Origin: Eucalyptus grandis
Lineage: Eukaryota; Streptophyta; Magnoliopsida; Myrtales; Myrtaceae
Reading direction: 5' to 3'
Length of the DNA: 64,000 bases
Assembly (NCBI RefSeq): GCF_016545825.1
Contig: NC_052616.1
Location: 12,338,001-12,402,000, forward strand
How positions within the stretch are numbered: the stretch's first letter is position 1; the number at the start of each line of letters is the position of its first letter. Positions 51,076 through 61,285 of the stretch are shown piece by piece. The position numbers and the translations under genes are program-made. The notes beneath the pieces were generated by a model. It had not been told where the DNA came from. It searched no databases and saw only the letters and a program-made list of their open reading frames with translations.

Positions 51076-51225
51076 CGTGATCAGCGAAGGAGGAGGAGGA
51101 GGATCGACCGTTACGCGAGAGTTTGGGAAAGGGAGAGATTCGGTTTCCGCGTTTCGTCGAGGGGTTTTGGGGTTTATGAGTTCAACGTCGAAGACGTGAC
51201 AGGGAGGTTTTAGGTGGCGGTCCTC

Positions 51226-51235
51226 CTTTTATATG
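51226..51235 (-). promoter_or_regulatory. TATA box of the AOX gene at 48661-51075
   Basis: The minus strand reads CCATATAAAAGG, about 150 bases upstream of the ATG at 51075, with GC-rich DNA on both sides. Position and sequence fit a core promoter. Confidence 0.6.
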
Positions 51236-52255
51236 GTGACGGCTCGGGGGGGTACTTTCGTAAATGGACTCCAGCGAGGCTGGCCCGCCCGCGCTTCGCG
51301 CTGTTTCGCTCGCGCGAGTTGGGATTGGCGGTGGGGCTGCCTACGTGGACGGCGCGTCATGCGGCGCGTGTCGGGCGGTGATTGGGTTGTCGTACCTGGA
51401 TTGCCGATTGTGGGGGCCACGGAGGGAAGGTTCCATGATGATGGCGGCCCCCATACGTGGGGAGCAAGGCAAGCCAAACCAAGCCAGCGAGGACTTTTTC
51501 TTCGGGACCGTTTCAGAATTTAGATTTATATGGAAAGTATGCCGTTCTGACCGAAATGCCCTCCCTTAATAAATTAATATGGCATGCATATTGGCGCTAT
51601 CCAGGTATGTGCATTCCGTTCAAGAATCGGATTGAACTGAATTGAATAGATTTATGATTGATCGGTTTGACTAATTGAAAAACCGAATCAACAAACTTGC
51701 CAGAACTTTTTAATTTTTAATTTTTAATTTTTTATGTTGAAATGAGCCCTAATTAATAAATTATCCCTTCTTTTTTTTTTTTTTTAATGTTGAGAAGCTC
51801 CTATTTATAGGGAATATAAGAAACAAAAAGAAAAAGAATCACCATTTCCAAGACTCAGTGGGCTGGTTCTCAATTATGCAAATTAGGAACCAAACCTATT
51901 TGATCTGGTTTCATATCAGGAATTGTCACACTAGGAAACCGATCACGCTTGTTGGCTGGTGGCGTGTGTACATGGACCGTTTCCTAGGTTCAGCGGGCAA
52001 TTTCGTAATTGACTGCGGAGAGGGGCATAAATTGAAAGAGATTCTAAAAAAAGGCAATTTGGGAGTCAGCAAGGGTTTACCTTAATTAGAATTAATTAAT
52101 TAAGGATTTAATTAATGGAAGAGGTTGCGTCGTAGGAACGGAATTAAAGACGTGTGGTCCGCAAACGTTGGACGTGTTCGACTTTTCCTCGTGTGCCCTC
52201 AAAAAGGGACAAAAAAAGATCGCTCCTCCATTGGCCGTGATCACGTAAGCGCTTA
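51236..52255. other. AOX upstream region and spacer
   Basis: This is the promoter side of the AOX gene. It contains ACGTGG-type elements (near 51341 and 51455) and GC-rich DNA up to about 51500, followed by AT-rich spacer with T-runs at 51770-51785. I see no gene. The short frames across it are shadows of base composition. Confidence 0.5.
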
Positions 52256-52990
52256 CATTTTGCGCGCCTAGTAGCGGATTAGTAGAATTGATTTTGCCAC
52301 TTGTGCCTTTTGTAATGAAGTCCCTGACTCCATTGAGCACTTGTTTTTTGAGTGCCACGTGTCGGCGTCCATCGCTTATTTTTGGGCTACTCGTTGTAAT
52401 CTCCTTGGCGTCCTAGGCCTTGGAAAGATAACCTCTTATGGGCTGTGTCGTTCCTCAAGGGCAAAGACTTTTATCATAGCATAGCTCGCCACTCCTTTGC
52501 AGCTATGTGTTATATCATTTGGAAGAAAAGGAATGCTATTATCTTTCGTGGAGAATCGGTGGTTCTTGCTGCTATGAAGAATCATATCATCAAGAATGTC
52601 AAAGATAAAGCTACCACTTTCTCTATTGTTCCTGCCACCCCGAGGAATAGAAGGCTTCAGAGAAGTTGGGGTTTCGACCCTGCCATATTCGATGTTTGTG
52701 AGGAAAATGCTTAATTTCCCTGATTATGATCTCCCTTGCTTCGATCCGGTGCGTTGCTGGCGACTGTGGCTTTCTTTTGCCGGCTAACGGTCTCCTTTTG
52801 TACTAGCACTCTCGTGCTTCTTGTTGACCTTTCAGTCCTTCTTTTTGGTTGTTGTTCTTTTTGTTCCCTCTTGTTTGATTCGGCTCCCTTCCACTCTCTT
52901 TCTTTTGTTGAGAGTGTATAGGAGCCGTTTCTTCTTCCTTGTAATTTTGTTCCAAGCTATAATACCTTTTACCTTTACCAAAAAAAAAAA
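52256..52990 (+). mobile_element. LINE 3' end fragment (zf-RVT domain, poly(A) tail)
   Basis: The plus-strand translation near 52300 reads FATCAFCNEVPDSIEHLFFE followed by CH, the reverse-transcriptase zinc-binding motif. It continues, after a frame change, with AAMCYIIWKKRNAIIFRGE and RNRRLQRSW. A pyrimidine-rich 3' UTR follows, with an A-run at 52980-52990. The reverse transcriptase is missing, so the copy is 5'-truncated. It belongs to a different subfamily and orientation from the 20034-21393 copy. Confidence 0.75.
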
Positions 52991-53920
52991 CTTCTAGTGT
53001 TCAACCAAGAATAAAAAATAAAATGAATTCGTTTTAAGTAAATTTATCATATATATATATCAATTTAAAACTTTTAGAACTTGTTTGTGATAAATTTATC
53101 ATAAGTTTACTTGTTTGCAATTTTCGTAATATTAATTTAAATAAATTTGGACTTTTTTTGTCTAATAACTAAAGGAAGAGTCAACTTTGACCACTTCTAG
53201 TCGTTGTCGACTACTCGATCTTATCGAATTTGGAGATAATACCATTTCATGAGCACTAGAAATTGACCAAGAGTTCGTGTGATCTTTAAAAACTCGAATA
53301 TACAACATTTTGTAAAATAACACGAGTGATCATTATTAGAAAAAATATTTTTCAATATTTGAAATATAATTTCATTTTTAAATTCTTAAGGGAAGCCAAA
53401 GAAAAGTGTTCTTTTGAAGCCGACTTTGAATGGAATTTTGGAGCAGTTAGGAAAACCTTCATGAAAATATGCGGAAGTACATGAATGTACTTTTTTTGGG
53501 GTCGGATCCATGAATGTACTTCATGATCGTACATAAGGTGCATGAACGAATGTACAACTTCAAAGATCTCTCGCAAAAGAATTTGAGCTCCTTTTGAATT
53601 TTCGTTGAAAGGTATTCACTAGAAGCAGGGCTTGGACATTGATCACTATCAGATCAATTAGATCGCAAAACCATATAATACAACTTTAATCAATGGTTAG
53701 AATGTGACATTGGATCCGGACTAAATCGGCTGTTTGACCAATGAGATTGATCGGGTGCTCTAAAAGGCTTCAATACGTACATGCTTGCATTCAATATGTA
53801 GGCTTAAATGCCTCTTTTTTTCTTTTACATTACCAGAGATTTTACATTATAACAAATAGTGATAGACGATGGTCTACAATCAATTAATGGAACTTCTCAT
53901 ATAAATGTATTTTGTATGAA
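52991..53920. other. AT-rich spacer downstream of the third AOX gene
   Basis: No gene recognised. It contains short repeated phrases (CATGAATGTACTT, twice near 53478-53522) and AT repeats (53050-53062). The 3' UTR of the AOX gene at 53921-55687 should lie in its right part. Confidence 0.5.
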
Positions 53921-55687
53921 TCAATGATATCCGATTGGAGCAGGGGCCACCTTCAGCTCATGTCCTTGGCATTGTATGTCCTGCAAAATTCAATTAATAA
54001 AATCTTCTGTAAGTCCCTAAACAACAATTCTTAAAGAATTAGGATACAATGTGACGTGTCGCAGTCAATTGAGATGTATTAGACACAAAATACAACGAAG
54101 TATGTACTTAAAAGTTACAACGAAGATGGATCGATAATTATTTTGCACATGTCAATTTGATAATTAATGGCACTATGCTATGTCAACTGATAATGCGACG
54201 TGTGATAATAACTTACTATATTATCTCGTGTTATGGTCACTGCACATGTTTTGACCCTAAAATCAATCTTTTGCGATAATGTGCTGGGACTAAACCTAGG
54301 CTGCTGATTGGAATTCATACAATGCACTCGTCCAAAAAACGTGCAAATCGAACAGGGTAAAAGGCCTTACCGATGCATAGTGGTTGAGGTCCCGGTGATG
54401 AGCCTCGTCGGCTCTGATCACCACGATCACATCCCTCAGCGTCGAGTCCTTGGGCAACCTCCAGTAATCGATGGCGATCGCCGGCGCGGGCCTGTTCTCG
54501 AAACTGCCGTTGTCCAAGTCCTTGAGGAACTCGGTGTAAGAGATCACAGCCTCTTCCTCCAAGTACCCAACAATCCTGTGCGCCAGCTTTGGAGACGCAA
54601 CATAGGCCAAGAAGTAGGCGTTGAAGAAGACGCCCTGGACGGCGAACACGAGCGCGCGCTCGTACCACGCGGGGTCCGCGATCTCGCAGAAGGTCATGAG
54701 GTGCATCCGCTCGTTCTCGGCCTCCTCCAGGAGCGCCTTGATCCACCCGCCGCTGTGCTCGAACCGCCGGAGGGACTTGCAGTGCAGGAGCATACCGCCG
54801 ACCATGCCCGGTACAGCGGCCACTGTCTCCAGCAGCATCGCGTGGCACATGTGCCGCCTCTGCAGAAGATCAAATTGACTCAGAACTAGGAAAACAGAAC
54901 GCCACAGAACCGGGACCGTTCGCTTGTTCCACAGAAGCTTCACCAACATAAATTCATGCAGGCTAAGAACAAATCAAGTATAGTTGATTTGGGAATTTCG
55001 GTCACGTGAATGAGCATCGATCAAACCACAAGAACTCATGATGGGTTCACCAGATTTACGTGTCGGGCGTCCAAATTGTTCTTCTGAAAGATTTCCTAAG
55101 CAGTCAGAACTTGGGAAGTGCTAACCTGAAAGAAGAGGCCAACAGGGATTTTGAGAGTCTGAACTGTCCAGTAAGCAAACTTGTCCATCAGATTGTTTGG
55201 TTTATGGTGCTTCTCCACATCAATGGAAACATCTGCTGTGTAAGCCTCCCATGGCTGTCCAAGAAAAGAAGAAGAAGAAGAAGAAGTTGAAATAAGCAAA
55301 TCACGCGTTGACCCAGATAAGAACTTACAGCACAGAAATCTGACCGACCACACAAAGTTCCATCAAACCCTAGACAGGGGATGTTTTTATAAGACAATTG
55401 CATACCCTGAAGCAGTTCCATTTCCAGGCCGAACCGTCCTCTTTGGTGATCCTCGCCGGAGCGATCCCCCAGTAGCTAGTAATGGCCTTGGTGTTCGCCC
55501 CCTTCTCATCATTTGCGGCATCGGTGGCCAGACTGCTCTTGTACCGGACCCCCCCGACCGGACCTGCATGCCTCAAGTTAGCTGTTGCCTCGAGCATGAG
55601 ACCCCGGCAGGCCGATGTCGAGAGCACCCTCTGGCCAAAATGCCTGAGCAGCAGTCCGGACATTTTGGTGGCGGCCCCGGTGTTCAT
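53921..55687 (-). CDS. AOX: Mitochondrial alternative oxidase, second divergent AOX, intact 4-exon gene
   Basis: Minus-strand exons: 55406-55687 (94 codons, ATG at 55685-55687), 55126-55254 (43), 54371-54859 (163) and 53921-53980 (19 plus stop), all in phase with GT-AG sites, giving 319 residues. The N-terminus [20 protein letters not shown] is basic and amphipathic, as for mitochondrial import. CysII is in KWNCFR. Exon 2 begins with the usual PWEAY. Diiron motifs are [24 protein letters not shown] and RADEAHHRD. The C-terminus is [19 protein letters not shown]. It differs from its neighbour at 48661-51075 in several conserved positions ([13 protein letters not shown] against [13 protein letters not shown]), so the tandem pair is old. 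It has no frame breaks, and is the one clearly functional AOX in the window. Which AOX1 subtype it is cannot be settled here. Confidence 0.95.
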
Positions 55688-55842
55688 CAGGTGTGGTGGG
55701 ACTTAAGAGAAATGGGAGATGTTCGATGCAGAAGATGGAAAGAAAGAGAGCTGTTGAAGATGGTTTGTCGTGGGTTGAAAACGTGTCTGTTGTCTTTCTG
55801 TGGTAGGTGTTACTATGAATTCCTGGGTTCAAGGAAGGTTTG

Positions 55843-55850
55843 TATTTATA
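55843..55850 (-). promoter_or_regulatory. TATA box of the AOX gene at 53921-55687
   Basis: The minus strand reads TATAAATA, about 155 bases before the ATG at 55687. This matches the spacing in the neighbouring AOX gene. Confidence 0.65.
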
Positions 55851-56018
55851 CGAGGGGACCTTTTGCAGATGCCGGGAGGCTCTGATCGGTTGTCTTTGCA
55901 TCCTTCGAAAGTCGAAGGAAAGAGCAGAGGCGGAGACGAGAGAGATTGAAACGAGTCAGTTTGAATGGTCAGCGTCCTGATTTGACACGAAATCAGCGAA
56001 GTTCACGGAACGTTTGCG

Positions 56019-56041
56019 TTGACTGGTCGAAAGACTTGACC
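56019..56041. promoter_or_regulatory. Paired W-box cores upstream of AOX
   Basis: TTGACT at 56019-56024 and TTGACC at 56036-56041 lie about 335-350 bp upstream of the ATG. A further TTGACA is at 55982. Closely spaced W-boxes are WRKY targets, and AOX genes are known stress-responsive genes under WRKY control. Only the motifs are visible here. Confidence 0.4.
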
Positions 56042-56154
56042 CCAGAAAATTATGCATTCTCGAGGAGGAAACTAGGGAGTGCTTTCCCTAGTTTGCAACT
56101 GCAATTAAAACGTTGAAATAATTATGAAAAGGAAAAAGAATTGATCAGATGGAT

Positions 56155-56690
56155 TGTGAGCGATTGCTTTCGTTGGTGGCGTGAGATGATAATTCACTTG
56201 AACCTCCGGAAAAAAAATATTTGAAAATATATTTACTGGAAACTTTTTGTTACTATTCGAATTCTCGTATTTTCCTTCTCTACTTGTTTTCCTATTGAGA
56301 ATGAGTTCCGCGTAGCCGGCATTTCTACTCTAGCTATCGGCCTGTATTGATCCGATTCGGATGAGATCAGTTTGCAAAAGATCCATTCTTTGAATTTTTG
56401 CCGCTCTATACTCATTGGAACCTTGGAGATTACTTGGTCCATTGTCTAGCATAATAATATTCAAGTGATGATATAATCATCATCTCTCTAGAACAATCTC
56501 GGAGCAATTATAAATTCCTTAAGTGGGGTTTCTATGTGATCCCTAGAAAATTTATTTGCGATTTTTAGAACGTTTCGCCACGATTTTATCTATTTAAAGA
56601 CATTAGATTTTTGTCAACATCTGTAGACATAATTAGGCGCTTGATTGATTAAGCATCATTAGTATTTCTAAATGTTAAATTTATATCTTG
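56155..56690. repeat. Local duplication, copy 1 (first segment)
   Basis: Matches 60545-61075 in direct orientation with scattered substitutions. Shared stretches include GATAATTCACTTGAAC, CTATTGAGAATGAGTT and CATCTGTAGACATAATTAGG. A short minus-strand frame (56233-56442) is open in both copies, but I do not recognise the product. Copy 1 continues at 57440-57586, 58649-58726 and in pieces up to 59985. Confidence 0.85.
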
Positions 56691-57437
56691 AATTTAAATT
56701 TGGAAAATGATTTATTATACCGAATTTTGTTGATAGAGATTTTCAAAATAGAAGAAATTTGCTGGACTCTTGAAGATTTACAAAAGAGGAAATAAAAGAC
56801 AAAAGAAGAATTTCGTTTTGGGCACACAACTTTCACGCCTGGATTTTCTTCTTTTAGCAGATGGAAACAAAGGAAGAAAAAAAAGAGTGGGAAACTCCTG
56901 CATGTAAGCCTCTGCACGTGAAACAAAGCGTAGGTGGGCCTAGGTCAAAGTTTAACCTGGGCAAACGTATAAAAGCAAGAAAATTGCAGGTTTTCTTTTC
57001 CTTTTACAAACGAAGCCGCCGAACAACAAGCCGCCGAAACCTACATAGAGTCGGACGTTCACACTGCTTGGGAAAGAGCCGCATGTTCCCTTGAAGCCAC
57101 ACGAAGCCGTATTGTTTCAAGCTTGAACGCATGATAATTTTATGCCGAGAGTTTATGTTAAGTAAATTGTTTATTTATAAATACTTTGGATTTAGTGTTA
57201 AATTTAGGTGTGAGAAACACTTGAACGTATAATGATTGTAAACACTGATTTTCTGACCGATTATAATAGATTATTTATTGTTGGCTCTCTCCCCTAGATA
57301 TAGGTACCGATACTCGGACTAAATCATGTAAATTCTAGTGTCCTTATTTTTCTTGTTTATTTCTTTGATGGTTTCGCGTTGACGTAAATTATAAGATTTT
57401 GTCGTTTTCACGTATTATATTATAACACTAAATGTTA
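56691..57437. other. Insert in local duplication copy 1, containing an LTR-like sequence
   Basis: Copy 2 is continuous across this point (near 61060-61075). Copy 1 has about 750 extra bases bracketed by TAAATGTTAA-type repeats. Its right part (57125-57420) is LTR-like, and its inverse occurs at 58735-58990. Confidence 0.55.
57125..57420 (+). repeat. LTR-like sequence, plus orientation
   Basis: It matches the reverse complement of 58735-58990 over most of its length: TTGTTTATTTATAAA..ACTTT, TTAAATTTA.GTGTGA.AAACACT, and a CGCGTT.ACGTAAATT end. The phrases resemble plant copia LTRs. No internal domains lie nearby. Confidence 0.55.
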
Positions 57438-57586
57438 ACTTATGGTGGGATTAGGAACATGAGGTCGTGTGAGGAAGCTGCTTCGAATAGGTCAACCTGC
57501 TTCGCTTTTGACCCACTTGAATGTGAACACTCAAAAAGTTATCCCTTGGACTTTGCCATAACATAATGCGAACATAGAATTGATTA

Positions 57587-58648
57587 GGGTCCGTTTGGAA
57601 TCAGCTTTGGAAGGAGCTTTGGCCATCAAAAGCCCCTTGGGCCAAAATAAAGTGTTTGGGAAAAAACTTTCCAAGTATCTTCAAGGCAAAGCCAACATTT
57701 TGAAGGCTGAAAGCCCAAGGCAGGTCTCCACCTGCCTTGGGCTTTCGGCATTTTCGGCATGCCACGCCCGCACTGTTCACTTTTTTTTTTCCGAAATTAT
57801 CCTCATGAATTTTTTGATTTTCCGGGTGCGTGCCCTTGTCAAGCACTGTTCATCTTCTCCGGGCGTAGAGAGACGCCGCGACCTAGGCGGTCTTCGTTGG
57901 AGATTCGGGCGACCTCCGCGAGTCGCAGATCTGGTGGCCAAACGCACGCGGTCGCCGGCGACCGTCGCCTGCCGCACCGCGACCTTCGCACGGAGCTCGT
58001 CGGGGCCGCGCGACCCATAGTTGCGTGTCGAGTCGCGATCGGATCTGTGTCGGAGGCTCAGCGCGACCAGATCCCAGTCGCGCCTCGCCGCCCCGGATCT
58101 GGTCGCGGCGGCGCCGTGCGACCTCCCGCGACCTCGCCGCCCCATCCGGGCGGCGAGGTCGCGCGACCCCACCGCGACCCGAGATCCGAGCGGCGAGGTC
58201 CTCCCGCAACCGACGCTCCGGATCGAGGTCGCGGAGGTCGAGGCGGCGTCGCGCGACCTCACCGCCCCATTCGGGGTCGCCGAGGTTGAGGCGGCGTCGC
58301 GCGACCTCGCCACCCAGATCCGGGGAGTCGCGGAGGTCGCGGCGCCGTCACGACCTCACCGCCTCGATCCGGGGTCGGCGGAGGTCGTCTGAGGTCGCGG
58401 AGGTTGCCGGCGGTCGTTGCCCTTGCCGGTCAATATTTTAAAATTTTTCTTTTGTCAATTTTTTTTTTTTATCACAAAGATCATTTGTAAATGCAATTCC
58501 CCAAACACTATTTTGTTCAAAGTACTTCACAAAGGGGCTTTCAAAGTACAATTTACCAAACACGGTTGCATTTTAAAAAACACCTTTAGCTCCAAGGTCT
58601 TTGCATTTTCCTAAGGACTTTCTCCAAAAATAGTTCCCAAACGCACCC
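57587..58648. mobile_element. 1.06-kb MITE-like element with GC-rich core and inverted ends
   Basis: The ends are GGGTCCGTTTGGAA at the left and, inverted, GGGTGCGTTTGGGAA at the right. About 150 bp of each arm is AT-rich, and the subterminal parts are only loosely inverted (AAAGCCCC... and ...GGGGCTTTC). The core at about 57860-58430 is very GC-rich with iterated CGCGACC/GAGGTCGCG motifs. An empty site exists: near 61210-61225 the paralogous flank reads GATTATAGCTTGACC without the element. No transposase is encoded. The open frames in the core reflect GC content. Confidence 0.75.
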
Positions 58649-58734
58649 TATATAGCTTGACCATAAGATGATGTGAACATCAAAAGCTTGGAACCTTCTT
58701 AGGACTTGCTATTACTTGTGTTGAAATATAATGT

Positions 58735-58990
58735 GGAAATGACAGGGTCTTACAATTTACGTTAACGCGAAATCACTATAGAAATAAACGAGAAATAATA
58801 AAAACAGGAAATTTACGTGATTCGGTCCAAATATTGGTATCTACATCCACGGGGTGAGCCAGCTATAAATAATCAACTATAATTGAAGAATTAGAATTTA
58901 CAATCGCTCACACCCTCGAGTGTTTTTCACACTTAAATTTAACCCAAAATTCAAAGTGTTTATAAATAAACAACTCACTTGAATATAAAC
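58735..58990 (-). repeat. LTR-like sequence, minus orientation (partner of 57125-57420)
   Basis: It is the inverted counterpart of the LTR-like sequence on the other side of the MITE. It begins near TGTTGAAATATAATG (58718), directly after the local-duplication sequence, and is absent from copy 2 at about 61285. It is therefore an independent insertion in copy 1. Confidence 0.55.
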
Positions 58991-59321
58991 TCCCAGTACA
59001 AAAATTACCGCGTGTTCAAACTCGAAACAAAAACGTGCGCGGCTCACTACAATTTCACCTGTGCGGCTTGCGGCTCCTTTTTCTTTCTCTGCTTTTGTAG
59101 GCTTCGGCGGCTTCACTCTTCCACGTGGGGACTCCTTTTCCCTTTCATATACGTGTGCCCCACCTCTTTATGTTTCACGTGCAGAGGCTTCAGCTTCATG
59201 CCAAAGGGTTCTGATACGTGTGTGCGCGTGTGCCCCCACCTCCTTCTGTTTCATTTGCAGTGATCAAATAATAAAAAAATTTATTCAAGCGAATTGCATT
59301 TTACAAACGTTCAAATTTGTA

Positions 59322-59413
59322 CATAATTTAATAATTTGAAGCCGAGGGAATGGATAACCCAGGAAACCATAATTTAATAATTTGAAGCCGAGGGAATGGA
59401 TAACCCAGGAGGA
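59322..59413. repeat. 46-bp tandem duplication
   Basis: The unit starting CATAATTTAATAATTTGAAG at 59322 recurs at 59368 and includes CCGAGGGAATGGATAACCCA. The two units are nearly perfect copies. Confidence 0.9.
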
Positions 59414-59514
59414 ACTAAAGAAAGAAGTAAAGGCATGAGCCGGGGGAAGAATTTAGTTGACTTGATATCATTTTTTAACGCCCACCACACGCACGCCGAT
59501 TAAGTCAGTCAAAT

Positions 59515-59595
59515 AACGCCGTTGGGATTTGAACTTGTCACCTTTCGTGGGAGGCACAAAGCTCAAACCAACTATGCCATTGCAGTGGGTGGTTG
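59515..59595 (-). mobile_element. tRNA-derived SINE or SINE head
   Basis: The minus strand has an A box (TGGCATAGTTGG) and, about 35 bases later, a B box (AGTTCAAATCCC), with GCCTCCCACGAAAGGTGAC between. The anticodon arm does not form a proper tRNA. The other local-duplication copy lacks it: near 61468-61485 the flank goes straight from TTAGTTGATATGC. This supports insertion. Confidence 0.6.
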
Positions 59596-59639
59596 ATATG
59601 CTTTTTTTCATTGTAAATATTTCTTAAATTGTCCTTCCA

Positions 59640-59985
59640 TGAAACAATATATGATATATTATCGGGACATCCTATATAAAGACAGTGAAATTAGCCTCTA
59701 TACTTTGAAATCATGGGTATACTTGTGAATATATTATTTCATCAAATCCCCCTTTAGCCCTTAATGACATTATTAGATAGGAAATGCGAAGCCGCCCATG
59801 CTCCTCTTGCTTCTGGAAAGAGAGGCAGTCCCTATATTACCGCATAGTGGGAACGTGGGATGCTTTTCTATTAACTTCAGACAAGGTTTCCGGTTGCAAT
59901 TTACTGAGGCTGTTGAGAAATTATTTAATGAATATGGTGCAAGCATGTATCCAATTGAATCTATCATCATTTTTGGTGGGACTAA
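59640..59985 (+). repeat. Local duplication, copy 1 (last segment), unrecognised gene relic
   Basis: Matches 61560-61760. Both copies contain CTTCAGACAAGGTTTCCGG followed by AAATTATTTAATGAATATGG. In copy 1 a frame from 59798 (82 codons) reads SINFRQGFRLQFTEAVEKLF, which looks protein-like. Copy 2 has a stop and indels in the same stretch. It could be a fragment of a plant gene captured in the repeat, but I do not recognise the family. Confidence 0.45.
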
Positions 59986-60540
59986 GGGTGCGTTTGAAAA
60001 GGCTTTTGCGGAAAGTCTTTGGGAAGTGCAAACGCCATTGAGTTAAAGGTGTTTTTCAAAAATGCAAATTGTGTTTGGTAAATTGTATTGTAAAAGTCCA
60101 TTGTAAAGTATTTTGAGTAAAATGGTGTTTGGAAGAATTATATTTGCAAAAAGCTTTTGTTATTCATAAGAAAAAAAAAAAAAAGGAGAGTTGGTCAGCC
60201 AAGAGCAAGTAGTCGCCGGCGAGGAGTAGGCAGCTCAACGAAGGGCAGGTAGTCCGATGCATGCCGTTCGGCAGAGGTAGGCGAGTCTGGTGAGGGTTGT
60301 GCGACCCTGCGGCGAGCATCACGACGATCGGATATGATCGCCGTGCCGCTCGTTGAAGGGCCACAAGCGACCGGATCTAAGGTTGTGACCCATCTAGTTG
60401 TAGATTTGGTTGTCGCTCGAGCCTCCGGCACTAGATTTGGTCGCAACCAAACTTGCGACTAGATGGGTCGTGCGGAGGTCACGGTGTGGCAAATGAAGGT
60501 CGCCGGCAATCGCATCTAGTCGCAACTAGATCTGCGACCT
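59986..60540. mobile_element. Truncated member of the GC-core MITE family
   Basis: It starts GGGTGCGTTTGAAAAGG and follows the inverted right arm of the 57587-58648 element (AAAGGTGTTTTT.., TGTTTGGTAAATTGTA, AAAATGGTGTTTGG). An A-run and then a GC-rich core (60185-60540) follow. The opposite arm is missing: copy 2 of the local duplication starts at about 60545. Confidence 0.6.
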
Positions 60541-60544
60541 TCGT

Positions 60545-61285
60545 GAGTGAATGCTTTTGTTGGTGGTTTGACGTGATAATTCACTTGAACTTCCAAAAAA
60601 AAAAAAAAATTGGAAATATATTTACTGGAAACTTGTCGTTACTATTCGAAATCTCATATTTTCCTTCTCTACTTGTTTTTCTATTGAGAATGAGTTTCGC
60701 GTAGCCGTCGTTTCTACTCTAGCTATCGGCTTGGATTGATCCGATCCGCATGAGATCAGTTCACGAAAGATCCATTCTTTGAATTTTTGCCACTCTATAG
60801 TCATCGGGACCTTGGATAATACCTGGTTCATCGTCTAGCATAATAATATCCAAGTGATGATATAATCGTCATCTCTCTAGAACGATCTCAGACTAATTCT
60901 AAATCCATGAAGGGGTTTTCTACGTGATCTCTAAAAAATTTATTTGCGATTTCTAGAACGTTTCACCACGATTTCATCCATTCAAAGACGTTAGATTTTT
61001 GTCAACATCTGTAGACATAATTAGGCGTGTGATTGATTAAGCAGTCATTAATATTTCTAAATGTTAATTTATGGAAGGATTAGGAACAGGAGGACTTGTG
61101 AAGAAGCTGCTTCAAGTAGGTCAACCTGCTTCGCCTTCGACCCACTTGAATGTGAACACTCAAAAAGTTATCCTTTGGACTTTTCCATAAGATAATGTGA
61201 ACATAGAATTGATTATAGCTTGACCATAAGATGATGTGAACATCAAAAACTTGGAACCTTATTAGGACTTGCCATTACTTGGAGC
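60545..61285. repeat. Local duplication, copy 2
   Basis: Collinear with 56155-56690, 57440-57586 and 58649-58726 without the intervening inserts. It continues more loosely to about 61760. It serves as the uninterrupted reference for the insertions in copy 1. Confidence 0.85.

Noticed and set aside
50402..51199. 265-codon plus-strand ORF
   Set aside because: Antisense to AOX exons 1-2 and the upstream region. The AOX reading on minus explains the sequence.
54308..54889. 193-codon plus-strand ORF and a 177-codon minus frame
   Set aside because: Both are shadows of AOX exon 3 (54371-54859), which has the conserved diiron motifs in another frame.
57759..58441. Overlapping ORFs of 108-178 codons on both strands
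   Set aside because: They follow the GC-rich repetitive core of a MITE and are made of iterated Arg/Ser/Pro codons.
59515..59595. Functional tRNA gene
   Set aside because: A and B boxes are present, but the arms do not pair as a cloverleaf and the site is empty in the paralogous copy. A SINE fits better.
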